The notes under the pieces are model-generated. The model saw nothing but the letters and a program-made list of their open reading frames with translations, ran no database searches and had not been told where the DNA came from. Made by a program: the position numbers and the translations under genes. From Nostoc calcicola FACHB-3891 (lineage in GTDB: Bacteria; Cyanobacteriota; Cyanobacteriia; Cyanobacteriales; Nostocaceae): DNA of 64,000 bases. Positions 17,632 through 25,968 of the stretch are shown in pieces. How positions within the stretch are numbered: the first letter of the stretch is position 1; the number at the start of each line of letters is the position of its first letter. The stretch is taken from positions 87,247 through 151,246 of the forward strand of contig NZ_JACJRQ010000020.1 of NCBI RefSeq assembly GCF_014697355.1, written 5' to 3'.

Positions 17632-18627
17632 CTATTGCAGATATTTCTTTAATTGGGCAGCAGCTTGAACAAACAGAGAACGGGTTTCTGGCAACTCTGC
17701 TAAACCATTCAGTAGTCCGAAGTCATGAATCATACCGTTGTACTGCACAGTTGTTACCTCGACCCCAGCTTCATCGAGCTTGCGTCCATAGGCTGTGCCC
17801 TCGTCATGCAAGATATCGCTCTCTGCAACCACAATTAACGCCGGAGGTAAGCCTTTGAGTTGCTCAACCGTTGCTTGTAGGGGAGAAGCATAGATGTCTT
17901 TCCGCTTTTCTGGGTCAGGGATGTACATGTCATACATCCACTTCATCGTTGGTACAGTCAGAAAACGGCGATCGCCAAATTCGTGATAAGAATTTGTTTC
18001 AAAATCTGCATCTACAATTGGCCACATCAGGATTTGCAGTTTGATGTGTGGCCCTCCTTTTTCTTTCGCCTTTAAAGCAGTGACAGTTGTCATGTTACCG
18101 CCGACACTGTTGCCAACGACTGCCAAATTCTTGCCATCCACGCCAATCTCCTCACCATGCTCAGCAACCCATTTGGTCGCAGCATAAATCTCGTCGATCG
18201 CCTGTGGGTACTGAGCATCTGGCGTGCGAGTATAGTTGACAAAGACACCTGCAAACCCTGAAAGCACAACCAGATCGCGAACCATGCGCTTGTGTGTTGG
18301 GTAATCACCCAGCACCCAACCACCACCATGAATAAAGATGAAAACAGGCAATGTGCCTTGGACACCCGCAGGTCGTACAATATTAAGGGTAATTGGATAA
18401 CCGTCAGCAGTAATCGTCTTTTGGGACTCTTCAATGCCTGAAAGGTCTACTGGAACAGAAGCTTGTGCATCTACAAGGACTTGACGCGCTTCGAGTGGAG
18501 TGAGTTTTTCCAGTGCCACACCCCCTGAATTCAGCACTTTCAAAAATTCCTTCGTTCCTTTGGAAAGACGTGGATCGTCGGCAACTTCGAGAATTTTTGC
18601 TGCTTGGGAGTTTGCTTGAGCAACCAT
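17632..18627 (-). CDS. Alpha/beta hydrolase, HSL-type esterase
   Basis: The 331-residue protein starts at ATG 18627 behind a strong AAAGGAGA ribosome site; the frame opens earlier at GTG 18681. It has the hormone-sensitive-lipase signature HGGGW for the oxyanion hole and the nucleophile motif GNSVGG. The acid lies in AESDILHDEG and the catalytic His in MIHDF. It should be a carboxylesterase acting on short acyl esters. No signal peptide is evident, so it is cytosolic. It is followed by the small secreted-protein gene and preceded by a WD40 gene on the same strand. The substrate is unknown. Confidence 0.88.
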   Translation of the reverse strand: MVAQANSQAAKILEVADDPRLSKGTKEFLKVLNSGGVALEKLTPLEARQVLVDAQASVPVDLSGIEESQKTITADGYPITLNIVRPAGVQGTLPVFIFIHGGGWVLGDYPTHKRMVRDLVVLSGFAGVFVNYTRTPDAQYPQAIDEIYAATKWVAEHGEEIGVDGKNLAVVGNSVGGNMTTVTALKAKEKGGPHIKLQILMWPIVDADFETNSYHEFGDRRFLTVPTMKWMYDMYIPDPEKRKDIYASPLQATVEQLKGLPPALIVVAESDILHDEGTAYGRKLDEAGVEVTTVQYNGMIHDFGLLNGLAELPETRSLFVQAAAQLKKYLQ

Positions 18628-18677
18628 GACGTTCTCCTTTAATAAATTACTCGATCTTGTTTGGTGAAAGCTTATTG

Positions 18678-19703
18678 TCACTCTTTAAGCAGAAACCAGA
18701 GTTTGATGGTTTTGTCGGCACTGCTGCTGGCTATCATGTTTCCATGCGGTCTGAAAACTACTGACCGTACGCCTCGCTTATGCCCTATTAAATTCTCCAA
18801 GAGCTTGCCTTTAGGCAACCCCCATAACTTGATAGTACTATCGTTGCTACCACTAGCTAATCTCTTGCCATCGGGACTGAAAGCCACTGACCACACAACT
18901 CCTGAATGTCCAATTAGGGAGTGCAACAATTTACCAGTGGGCATTTGCCAGAGTTTGACTGTCCTATCAGCACTACCACTTGCTAAAGTCTTTCCATCAG
19001 GGCTAAAAGTCACTGAGCGCAAGGCTTGTGAATGAGCATTCAGGGTTTTTAGAACAGCACCATCCATGAGCCGCCAAATTTTGAGTTTACCATCCTCATT
19101 GCCACTAGCTAAGGTCTGCCCATCCGGACTAAAAGCAACAGTTCTTACCCACTTTCCATCCGATAACTGATGAACTTGTACGCCAGTCTGCACGTTCCAG
19201 ATGCGGATGGTTGTGTCAGCACTACCACTGGCTAACCACTTTCCGTTGGGGCTGATGGCAACGGCTTCTACATCATCTGTATGGCCATCTAGGGTACGAA
19301 GCAGTTGCCCCGTCTCTAAATTCCAGAGTTTAATCCGGTTATCCCAACTGCCACTAGCAAGTAGCTTGCTATCTGGACTGATGGCAAGGCTTACCACTGC
19401 ATCGCTGTGTCCTTCTAAAGTATAAAGTAAGGTGTTACTACGCAGATCCCAAATTTTAATTTTTTTATCGTAACTACCACTGGCGAGGAAGCGTCCATCA
19501 GGGCTGATTGCGATCGCGTAAACCCAAGTTGAATTTCCTGGGACAGAACGTAAGGGTTGAATGGTTGCAACAGAGGTAGTAGCAACACTAGCGTTTCGGA
19601 AGGAAGACAATCGGCTAGCACAACTGCTACTACCAACCAAGATCGTGATGGTGCTGATTGCCAATGCTGCTGAAGATTTCCTCTTAATTTGTTTCGATCT
19701 CAT
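18678..19703 (-). CDS. Seven-bladed WD40 repeat protein, secreted or lipoprotein
   Basis: From ATG at 19703 (AAGGAAGG upstream) the 341-residue protein has a basic, then hydrophobic N-terminus (ALAISTITILVGSSSCASRL). This could be a signal peptide, with Cys as a poor lipobox. Seven WD40 repeats follow, each with SPDG(K)xLASGSxDxxIKLW. They form one closed beta-propeller, a binding platform without enzyme activity. The ligand or partner is not known. The 51-base gap to the downstream esterase suggests co-transcription. The longer frame (to 19811) begins in intergenic sequence. Confidence 0.85.
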   Translation of the reverse strand: MRSKQIKRKSSAALAISTITILVGSSSCASRLSSFRNASVATTSVATIQPLRSVPGNSTWVYAIAISPDGRFLASGSYDKKIKIWDLRSNTLLYTLEGHSDAVVSLAISPDSKLLASGSWDNRIKLWNLETGQLLRTLDGHTDDVEAVAISPNGKWLASGSADTTIRIWNVQTGVQVHQLSDGKWVRTVAFSPDGQTLASGNEDGKLKIWRLMDGAVLKTLNAHSQALRSVTFSPDGKTLASGSADRTVKLWQMPTGKLLHSLIGHSGVVWSVAFSPDGKRLASGSNDSTIKLWGLPKGKLLENLIGHKRGVRSVVFRPHGNMIASSSADKTIKLWFLLKE

Positions 19704-19909
19704 AACAGAACCTTCCTTGTGCAAGTGGGAGAATAATCTGACTTGCACCCACTGCGTAACGGTGTCGGAGACTAGTAGTTCGCCAAGGAAACTTGGCGGG
19801 GTAAAGGGCAAGGGGGAAAGGGAAAAGATATTTACTCCTTTAACCTTTAACCTTTCCCCTTTACCCCGCCCTTACCTAACAATTTTGGGTTAGTAGACTA
19901 CTAGCGGTA
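19704..19909. repeat. Inverted repeat element between the WD40 and heme-membrane genes
   Basis: The segment begins near 19771 with agtagttcgccaaggaaact, contains aagggcaagggggaaaggg and later ttaacctttcccctttacc, and ends with ttagtagactact near 19905. The two pyrimidine/purine tracts are complementary, and the ends are weakly inverted. It looks like a small hairpin-forming repeat. Confidence 0.5.
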
Positions 19910-20476
19910 TCATAGAGTACTGTTTTCTGGAATTTGAGATGAGAACGCTTTTCCTTTCGCTTTTTGTTGTTTATTCCGATGTTCAATCCAGCGTCGCATC
20001 AGAAATAAAAAGGTTGTCGTGACAATCCCTACTAGCCCAATCGGGGTTAAATAGCTCCAATGCTCTAACATTTTGTCCCAAACGTGCCAAGTGAGCAAGA
20101 ACATAGCTAAGTAAGTTAGGGTGTGTAATCGCTTCCAATTTTTTTTCAGTTTTTTGACACTCCAATCATTAGAAGTAATTGCCAATAGAGTAAAAATTGT
20201 GAAAGTAGATATACCTTGGATATAAATCCAATAGGTATTGGGATCTAAAAAATCAAGGTCTCTCTTTTTCACTAAGAGGAAAGCGTGAAGTAAAGCCAAG
20301 CAGAAAGCCAAAATACCGATAATTCGTCGATATTTTAACAGCCATTTTGGAAGGTTCGCTTGTTTAGTTTGAGGAAAAATGATTCTGAGATTCGTGGGCA
20401 TTAAGGTGAGAATATAAGCTCCTAAAGCTAGAAATCCCAGGCTGTTTTCTAACGGCGCTGTATCGATTGCTGCCAT
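19910..20476 (-). CDS. Ferric-reductase-like heme membrane protein (MsrQ/YedZ type)
   Basis: From ATG at 20476, with AAGGAGG about 7 bases upstream, the 188-residue protein has about five membrane helices. Histidines sit within helices (LALLHAFLL, KRLHTLTYLA, LLTWHVWDK), the pattern of ferric-reductase-like b-heme domains. The family includes MsrQ, which passes electrons to periplasmic methionine sulfoxide reductase MsrP. No msrP gene lies nearby, so the partner is unknown. The C-terminal tail is basic and probably cytoplasmic. Confidence 0.7.
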   Translation of the reverse strand: MAAIDTAPLENSLGFLALGAYILTLMPTNLRIIFPQTKQANLPKWLLKYRRIIGILAFCLALLHAFLLVKKRDLDFLDPNTYWIYIQGISTFTIFTLLAITSNDWSVKKLKKNWKRLHTLTYLAMFLLTWHVWDKMLEHWSYLTPIGLVGIVTTTFLFLMRRWIEHRNKQQKAKGKAFSSQIPENSTL

Positions 20477-20939
20477 GACCAATCCTCCTTAATTTTTCAA
20501 TAAAAGCCCTTACAAAGGTAGGTATTTTTTATTTGGTCATTTTTTGACGATTCCAGCCGTTTTTTACTACATCATTCCTCTTTGTTCATACTCTTTTTTT
20601 TGGCGAAGATATTTGTAGAACGAAAAATTATTTGACCATAACGGCAGATTGTTTGTCATCAATCTAAATCCTTCTAGATAGACTATTTCACTAATTTATA
20701 GCAGTCCTAAATCATTCGTGAAAAAACAAAGTACATTTCTAAATCCTTATTTCCTGTTCCCTATTCCCTGTTCCCTGTTCCCTACCTCAACGATTAATTT
20801 TCACAACTCATTTAGGATTGCTATATATAACTTCATGTTAGAAACCCTAAAAATCAGATGTCTTTCCAAGTAAAGCTTGCGGGTATGAAGAACTTGACAT
20901 ATAGTTTGTCGCTACGGTCAAATAATTTCTCGCCCTACA
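20477..20939. other. Gene-free gap with ttccctgttccc repeats
   Basis: The 463 bases hold no credible ORF. At about 20750-20785 a short tandem tract (ttccctattccctgttccct) is STRR-like. AAtcattcgtgaaaa near 20710 and caactcatttaggattgc near 20805 are partly inverted. The part near 20477-20520 should carry the promoter of the heme membrane gene. Confidence 0.45.
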
Positions 20940-21617
20940 TTATGATCTTTGATATTCGATCCGCACTTGCTTAACATCAAATTCCTCAGACTCTTGGAAT
21001 AATACCTTTTCTACTTGTTGTAATCCTAAACTTTCAAACCGTTCCAGTTCTGAGTCTGATAATGCCCAAGGTGGGCCATTTGGTTCTGCTTCTGTATCCC
21101 GAAGATGGGTAATCAGCAAAAGTGTGCCACCGGGAGCTACAAAAGAGGCAACTGAAGAAATAGCCCCAGAGCGCACATTTAGCGGCAAAGCTTGAATGTT
21201 ACGGCACTCAAACACAAAGTCAAAGGCTTGATGCCATTGTGCGGGAACTGCGAATAAATCTGCAACTACATAGTTGACCAAAGAATCAGGAAATCGTTGC
21301 TGACACCAAGCGATCGCAGTTGGAGAAATATCAAAAGCAGTTACCTCAAATCTCAGATGAGCTAAAGCTTCGGCATCATCGCCTAAACCACAACCGATGA
21401 TTAATGCCTTTTGACCTCTAACAAACTGTTGATGATTCGTCAACCATTCTAAAAGATAAGGATGTGGAGCTAACTTAGCCCAAGGAATCTGTGTTGTGTC
21501 GCCTTGAGCTTCGGCATACAAAACTTCAAACCAAGCTGATGGCTCTGCTTTTTGTAGTGCTTCGTTAGCTAACTGTTGGACATGAAGTTGTAAATTTTGA
21601 GGTTGTTGTTCAAACAT
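20940..21617 (-). CDS. SAM-dependent class I methyltransferase
   Basis: From ATG at 21617 the protein has 225 residues. Motif I is KALIIGCGLGDDAEALA, followed by EVTAFDISPTAIAWCQQRFP for ribose binding, NYVVADLFAVP, and PGGTLLLITHLRD as motif III. This is a typical small-molecule methyltransferase of the thiopurine/tellurite type. The upstream extension of the frame to 21662 (NFEFCILNSKK) is a translation of a gaattttgaattc repeat, so it is excluded. The substrate is unknown. Confidence 0.82.
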   Translation of the reverse strand: MFEQQPQNLQLHVQQLANEALQKAEPSAWFEVLYAEAQGDTTQIPWAKLAPHPYLLEWLTNHQQFVRGQKALIIGCGLGDDAEALAHLRFEVTAFDISPTAIAWCQQRFPDSLVNYVVADLFAVPAQWHQAFDFVFECRNIQALPLNVRSGAISSVASFVAPGGTLLLITHLRDTEAEPNGPPWALSDSELERFESLGLQQVEKVLFQESEEFDVKQVRIEYQRS

Positions 21618-21971
21618 AAAACTGACCTTTTTTGAATTCAAAATGCAAAATTCAAAATTCAAAATGAAGAATAAGAATAATTTTGAATTAATTATCCTTC
21701 TGCTACGGAGACGCTACGCGTAGCTTGCTTCCCCAAAGGGGTACGAGTCAAAGCCCCCACCACAATCTTTGATTTAGTGGTCTTTAATTAGTGGTGAGTC
21801 CAAGCTCCCACTAATTCTCTTTAATTTTTAATTTTGAATTGGAGCGAAGCGACTTGACACGTGGTAAAGGTGGCGAATTGCTTGTTCATTGTTCGCGGCC
21901 ATTTCAGTTCCTCCTTCGTTAATATCCAGTCTGGCAATGTAGCATAGTTCGTTGGGCAAAGTTGAGACGCT
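21618..21971. repeat. Gap with dispersed repeats (cggagacgctacgcg family)
   Basis: The gap opens with tttgaattcaaaatgcaaaa units. At about 21711-21750 it has ctacggagacgctacgcgta then gcttgcttccccaaagggg. This element has relatives at 34150-34180, 36487-36530, 47250-47285 and inside the giant kinase at 32441-32459. A second part (about 21760-21840) holds repeated ccaccac/ccactaat segments. No gene is supported. Confidence 0.6.
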
Positions 21972-22721
21972 TCAAATCTGCGCCATGCCCCCATCGACGA
22001 AGAGTTCGATGCCGTTGACAAAGCTGCTGTCATCGGATGCAAGGAAGACGACAGCTTTAGCAATCTCGTCTGGCGTGCCCACCCGCCCAAGGGGGATATT
22101 GTCAGCCTGACTTGCTACAAATCCCTGCACCTGCTCCTCGCTCAGTCCCATGAGATTGTAGCCAGGAGTAGGCACGACACCAGGGCTGATGGCATTGACA
22201 CGAATCTTGCGCTCTTTGAGGTCGAGTATCCAGTTACGTGCAAACGATCGCACAGCGGCTTTGGTGGCGCTGTAAACGCTAAACGCTGGGGTGCCTTTGA
22301 TAGAAGTAGTCGAAGCATTCAGGATAATAGAAGCCCCCTCTGGCAACAAAGGCAATGCCTTCTGCACGGTGAAAAGCAAACCTTTGACATTTATGTTGAA
22401 TGTTTTGTCAAAGTGTTCCTCAGTGATTGCTCCAAGTGGGGCAATTTGTCCACCGCCAGCATTAGCGAAGATAATATCGAGGTGTCCTTGCTCTTGCTTA
22501 ATGATGGCAAACAGGCGATCGAGGTCTGCCAGATTAGAAACATCGCTCTGGACAGCCGTAACATTTTTACCGATGGCTTCTACAGCAGCATCCAGCTCGA
22601 CTTGGCGACGACCCGTGATGTAAACATAGGCACCTTCAGCAACAAACTGTTTGGCAGTGGCAAGACCGATACCACTATTGCCACCTGTGATTAGAGCAAC
22701 TTTTCTTTCTAGTTTTTTCAT
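21972..22721 (-). CDS. Short-chain dehydrogenase/reductase (classical SDR)
   Basis: The 249-residue protein has the classical cofactor motif TGGNSGIGLA, the strand motif NAGGG, the catalytic Ser in LNASTTSIKG and the YSATK Tyr-Lys pair. GRR after the second strand suggests NADP(H) preference. The C-terminus (SFVNGIELFVDGGMAQI) is complete. It should oxidise or reduce a small alcohol, ketone or ring compound. The substrate cannot be assigned. It lies in a run of minus-strand accessory genes with no obvious shared pathway. Confidence 0.9.
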   Translation of the reverse strand: MKKLERKVALITGGNSGIGLATAKQFVAEGAYVYITGRRQVELDAAVEAIGKNVTAVQSDVSNLADLDRLFAIIKQEQGHLDIIFANAGGGQIAPLGAITEEHFDKTFNINVKGLLFTVQKALPLLPEGASIILNASTTSIKGTPAFSVYSATKAAVRSFARNWILDLKERKIRVNAISPGVVPTPGYNLMGLSEEQVQGFVASQADNIPLGRVGTPDEIAKAVVFLASDDSSFVNGIELFVDGGMAQI

Positions 22722-22799
22722 GGGTTAATTTGATGGGGATTCTGGATTTGTGTGAACCATTGAAGTGTTATCGGTTCTGTTGCATCAGAGCTTTGAGAA

Positions 22800-22915
22800 C
22801 AGCAGATTTAACCCTTCAGTCATTGTTGGATGAGTGAAAACGCATCGCGCAAAACGGTATAGGGCATCTGAGCTTGTATTACTATCTGCACCGTCGAAAT
22901 CATTTCACCTGCTGC
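22800..22915 (-). pseudogene. 3' fragment of a second disulfide oxidoreductase gene
   Basis: The sequence matches the 3' end of the reductase gene at 15470-15600 nearly base for base (shared: tagggcatctgagcttg, atttaacccttc). It translates as AGEMISTVQIVIQAQMPYTV and LRDA, then a one-base deletion breaks the frame before the conserved HPTMTEGLN-LLFSKL end. Only the last 40 or so codons remain. The stop codon of the adjoining NTF2-like gene lies inside this fragment. Confidence 0.8.
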
Positions 22916-23349
22916 TTGAGACCTGAAACGAGGTCGGTCACTTGACGTTGAGCCTCTGCGCTCAGTGAGTCAAAGTCGTCTAAGAAGAATTGACGTTCTA
23001 GCGTTAACTTCCGGGTATTGAGTAACCCTTCGATCTGCCAACCTTCGCCGCTTTTCGTTACGACGTATAGCGGCAGCGAATTTCGTGACAGTGAAGTTTC
23101 AGTTTGTCCGGGCAGTATTACTCTGATATCTACGAGCATGAGCGCGAGTTGTGAGTTCACGAAGCGGACAAAATTCACCTCACCCTCCAGGCGTGTTCCT
23201 TTGACAACTGTGTCGAACGCTTGCTGATGAAATGCAGCAATTTCTTTTTGACCCTTGAGATGCGTGCCCTCGAACGTGATGAAATCGGCAGTTTCGCTGA
23301 ACGGGGCAGCGAAGTCTTCGCCGCTACCTCGATTCCAAGCATCAATCAT
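22900..23349 (-). CDS. SnoaL/NTF2-like protein, 5'-damaged
   Basis: The frame from ATG 23349 gives 149 residues of an NTF2-fold protein of the SnoaL-like/SgcJ type: IDAWNRGSGEDFAAPFSETA, ADFITFEGTHLKGQKEIAAF, and a strand-rich end. Members bind or transform small molecules, and many have no known role. The natural start appears to be ATG at 23418, behind AAAAGGAAAA. Its seventh codon is TAA, so about 22 N-terminal residues, including most of helix 1, are cut off from translation. The last residues (LKQQVK) and the stop read into the reductase fragment. The gene may be non-functional. Confidence 0.7.
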   Translation of the reverse strand: MIDAWNRGSGEDFAAPFSETADFITFEGTHLKGQKEIAAFHQQAFDTVVKGTRLEGEVNFVRFVNSQLALMLVDIRVILPGQTETSLSRNSLPLYVVTKSGEGWQIEGLLNTRKLTLERQFFLDDFDSLSAEAQRQVTDLVSGLKQQVK

Positions 23350-23418
23350 CTGGCGATGGAAAGCACGGATTGCCGACTCGTCAGCTGTAGTGGTGGTTTA
23401 AGTTGTTTGTAAATTCAT
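23350..23418 (-). pseudogene. Original 5' end of the NTF2-like gene, closed by TAA
   Basis: ATG at 23418 begins MNLQTT, then TAA at 23398-23400, then TTTTADESAIRAFHRQ runs in the same frame into MIDAWN of the main ORF. The continuation has the helix expected at the NTF2 N-terminus, so the TAA is a point nonsense change, not a frameshift. Confidence 0.7.
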
Positions 23419-23588
23419 AGTTTTGAGTTTTCCTTTTAAGTGATAGACCAGTTCTCAAGCGACATAGAGGGTGTGATGAACTCTGAAAATCATCGGCTTT
23501 GTGAGTCAGTTCCAACCATTCCTCAAAAATCACAACGAGGGCTGAACTTTGCTTCTAGACTAGGTTCTATAAAAGTTCATAAAACCCT

Positions 23589-24020
23589 CTAAGGGAGATC
23601 TCCAGGTGCACCCAGAGCTTCATCGCCAATTTCGCTAGAGATGCGATTGAACAATGCCATGTCAGGTGCCTCATTCTCGTTTAGCGTCCCTGTTGCTTCA
23701 ATTAGTTGAGCAAAGGCACTGGGCGCAGCAACGACTAACCCACGAGCAGGTTGATCGCTGAGTGCAGCAACAACATGGGGTGTGCCGATAGGAATGAAGA
23801 CGCTTTCACCTGCGCCTAGCACAACCTTGTTCTTATCAACCCAGACAGTGAACTCTCCTTCCAGCACATAAAGTTGTTCGGAATAGCGTGTATGGCGATG
23901 GGGTGGAGTCTGCTTACCAGGAGAGAAATAGCCCTCAATCAGGTCGTATTTACCGTCAGTCGTGGTGCGATCGGCGAGGATGGTGAGGCGAGAACCACGA
24001 AGCCAGAACGATTGTGTCAT
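23589..24020 (-). CDS. Single-domain cupin protein
   Basis: The 143-residue protein starts at ATG 24020 with AGAAGGAG about 9 bases upstream. It has cupin motif 1 (PPHRHTRYSEQLYVLEGEF) with two metal-type histidines and a Glu, and motif 2 (FIPIGTPHVV) with a further His. It should be a small beta-barrel that binds a metal and perhaps acts on or senses a small molecule. No enzyme class can be assigned. A close paralog is fused to a signal peptide at 25252-25854. Confidence 0.85.
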   Translation of the reverse strand: MTQSFWLRGSRLTILADRTTTDGKYDLIEGYFSPGKQTPPHRHTRYSEQLYVLEGEFTVWVDKNKVVLGAGESVFIPIGTPHVVAALSDQPARGLVVAAPSAFAQLIEATGTLNENEAPDMALFNRISSEIGDEALGAPGDLP

Positions 24021-24296
24021 GGAATTACTCCTTCTAATGAATGAATTGTGTTACGAACGCTCAAGTTTGCAGATCAGATAAAGCAGGCTCTCATGCCGTT
24101 TCTAGATAGACAAGTGTGCCAAATTTTGAACATTAAGCTTGTTGGAAAGCTTTGCGAAGTACGCTCCGCTTTAATTAAATCTGCTGACTTTAACTGCGTA
24201 CCAATGGTGTATCCACCAAATGTTGTGCCAGAAATGCGTCTCATTCATTGGTTCGCAAGACTTGGCTCACTAACAAATCGTTAAGTTGGGATTACT
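24021..24296. other. Gap between cupin and hydrolase genes
   Basis: 276 bases. The plus-strand frame at 24048-24284 has no recognisable family and looks like chance. No repeat or RNA is recognised. Confidence 0.35.
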
Positions 24297-25106
24297 TCAC
24301 AGAGCCGTGCTTGCTGCTTCAATCACTTTGGCAACCTCTTTTGGATGAGAGATAAAAGGAACATGACTGGAGTTAACTTCGGTTGTCTTAGCACCAATCC
24401 GTTTAGCCATAAATCGTTGAAGTTCAGGGTTGATGGCGCGATCGCTTTGAGTCACGATAAACCAGGAAGGAATTTTTTTCCAGGCGATTTCGTTCAATGA
24501 TTGCTCAAACGCTGCGCTAGCGATCGGCTTTTGGGTTGCTGCCATCACTCGTGCTTGGGCCTTCGATACGTCCTGGGCAAAAAATTCGTGAAACTTCCCG
24601 CGATCTATATAGAGAAAGTTTGCAGCATCAGGTACGATCGCTTTGCTAATCGGAGGTGCTGCGTACTTTTTATTCAAATCACTCGTCTTTTCTCCGACAT
24701 CTGGTGCAAAAGCATTAACATAAACCAGAGCTTTCACCTGTGAATTGCCAGCCGCCGCACCTGTAATCACATTTCCACCATAGGAATGTCCGACCAAAAC
24801 AACGGAACCTTTTTGATTGTCGATCGCTCGCTTCGTCGTTGCCACATCATCAGCAAGCGAGGTGAGCGGAATCTGCACAGCGGTCACTCTGTAGCCATCC
24901 TGCTCTAACAATGGAATAACGTGTTGCCATGATGTACCGTCAGCAAAAGCCCCATGAACTAGAACGATCGCAGGTTTAGAGTTGGACGCTTGAGGTAATT
25001 CTCTGGAGGTGGCTAATGTTGGATGCATTGATATGCCAACGACAACACTTAATGCAAATAACCACAGCAATAATTTTTGAACTTTTTTCCATGTAAAAAC
25101 CATCAT
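24297..25106 (-). CDS. Secreted alpha/beta hydrolase
   Basis: The 269-residue protein has a signal peptide (VQKLLLWLFALSVVVGISM, cut near TLATS). An alpha/beta hydrolase fold follows: VLVHGAFADGTSW oxyanion strand, nucleophile VLVGHSYGG, acid in TQSDRAINPE, and His in NSSHVPFISHP. It resembles the EstC/salicylate-esterase-like group that hydrolyses esters with a covalent serine intermediate. It would act in the periplasm. It precedes the cupin gene in transcription order. Its 5' part was copied into the neighbouring chimeric gene. Confidence 0.88.
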   Translation of the reverse strand: MMVFTWKKVQKLLLWLFALSVVVGISMHPTLATSRELPQASNSKPAIVLVHGAFADGTSWQHVIPLLEQDGYRVTAVQIPLTSLADDVATTKRAIDNQKGSVVLVGHSYGGNVITGAAAGNSQVKALVYVNAFAPDVGEKTSDLNKKYAAPPISKAIVPDAANFLYIDRGKFHEFFAQDVSKAQARVMAATQKPIASAAFEQSLNEIAWKKIPSWFIVTQSDRAINPELQRFMAKRIGAKTTEVNSSHVPFISHPKEVAKVIEAASTAL

Positions 25107-25251
25107 TGCGATCGCCTCTATAATTCTTGCTAAATTGCAATTCTTGCTAAATTGCTAAAATCTCTGGTTCTTGTCCGGAAGATAGGCTTAAAATAAGCAT
25201 CAAAAAGCTTAATCATTACAAAGAGTGGAAGAAGAAAGAAAAACGTCTTCT

Positions 25252-25854
25252 CTAAGGGATATCTCCAGGCGCACCCAGAATTTCGTCGCCAATTTCGCTA
25301 GAGATGCGATTCAACAATTCCATGTCAGGTGCCTCATTCTGGTTTTGCGTCCCTGTTGCTTCAACAAAGTGAGCAAAAGCACTGGGCGAAGCAACGACTA
25401 ACCCGCGAGCTGGCTGGCCACTGAGTGCAGCGACAACATGGGGTGTGCCCATCGGAATGAAGGCACTTTCACCTACGCCTAGCACAACCTTCTTCTTACC
25501 AACCCAGACAGTGAACTCTCCTTCCAACACATAAATTTGTTCTGAATAGCGTGTATGGCGATGGGGTGGAGTCTGGGCACCAGCAGGGAAATAGCCCTCA
25601 ATCAGGTCATATTTACCATCAGTTGTGGTGCGATCGGCGACGATAGTAAGGTAGTTATTAAGAAGCCAAAATGATTTTGATGTACCGTCAGCAAAAGCCC
25701 CGTGACCGAGAACGAGCGCAGGTTTAGAGTTGGAGGCTTGAGGTAATTCCTTGGCGGTGGCTGATGTTGGATGCATTAATATCCCAACGACAGCACTTAA
25801 TGCAAGTAACGACAGTAACAATCTTTGAACTTTTTTCCATGTAAAAACCATCAT
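25252..25854 (-). CDS. Chimeric protein: hydrolase signal/N-terminus fused to cupin
   Basis: Residues 1-59 or so (MMVFTWKKVQRLLLSLL to HGAFADGTS) copy the N-terminus of the hydrolase at 24297-25106. From KSFWLLNNYLTIVADRTTTD on, it copies the cupin at 23589-24020, including PPHRHTRYSEQIYVLEGEF and PMGTPHVV. The junction is at about 25677, where both parents can be aligned base by base. Sequences upstream of the start (gcgatcgcctct, aatctctggttcttgtc) are also duplicated. A tandem copy of hydrolase-cupin followed by an internal deletion explains it. The cupin residues are intact, so the product may be a secreted cupin of 200 residues. Confidence 0.88.
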   Translation of the reverse strand: MMVFTWKKVQRLLLSLLALSAVVGILMHPTSATAKELPQASNSKPALVLGHGAFADGTSKSFWLLNNYLTIVADRTTTDGKYDLIEGYFPAGAQTPPHRHTRYSEQIYVLEGEFTVWVGKKKVVLGVGESAFIPMGTPHVVAALSGQPARGLVVASPSAFAHFVEATGTQNQNEAPDMELLNRISSEIGDEILGAPGDIP

Positions 25855-25968
25855 TGCGATCGCCTCTGTATTCTTACTAAATTCCTGAAATCTCTGGTTC
25901 TTGTCGTCCGTATAGAAATTATGAAATACTCCCTGCTGAAATACTTGTTGGGATAAGCATCAAAAACC

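Noticed and set aside
24048..24284. Plus-strand frame of 78 codons between cupin and hydrolase
   Set aside because: No ribosome site, no recognisable domain, and opposite to all neighbours.
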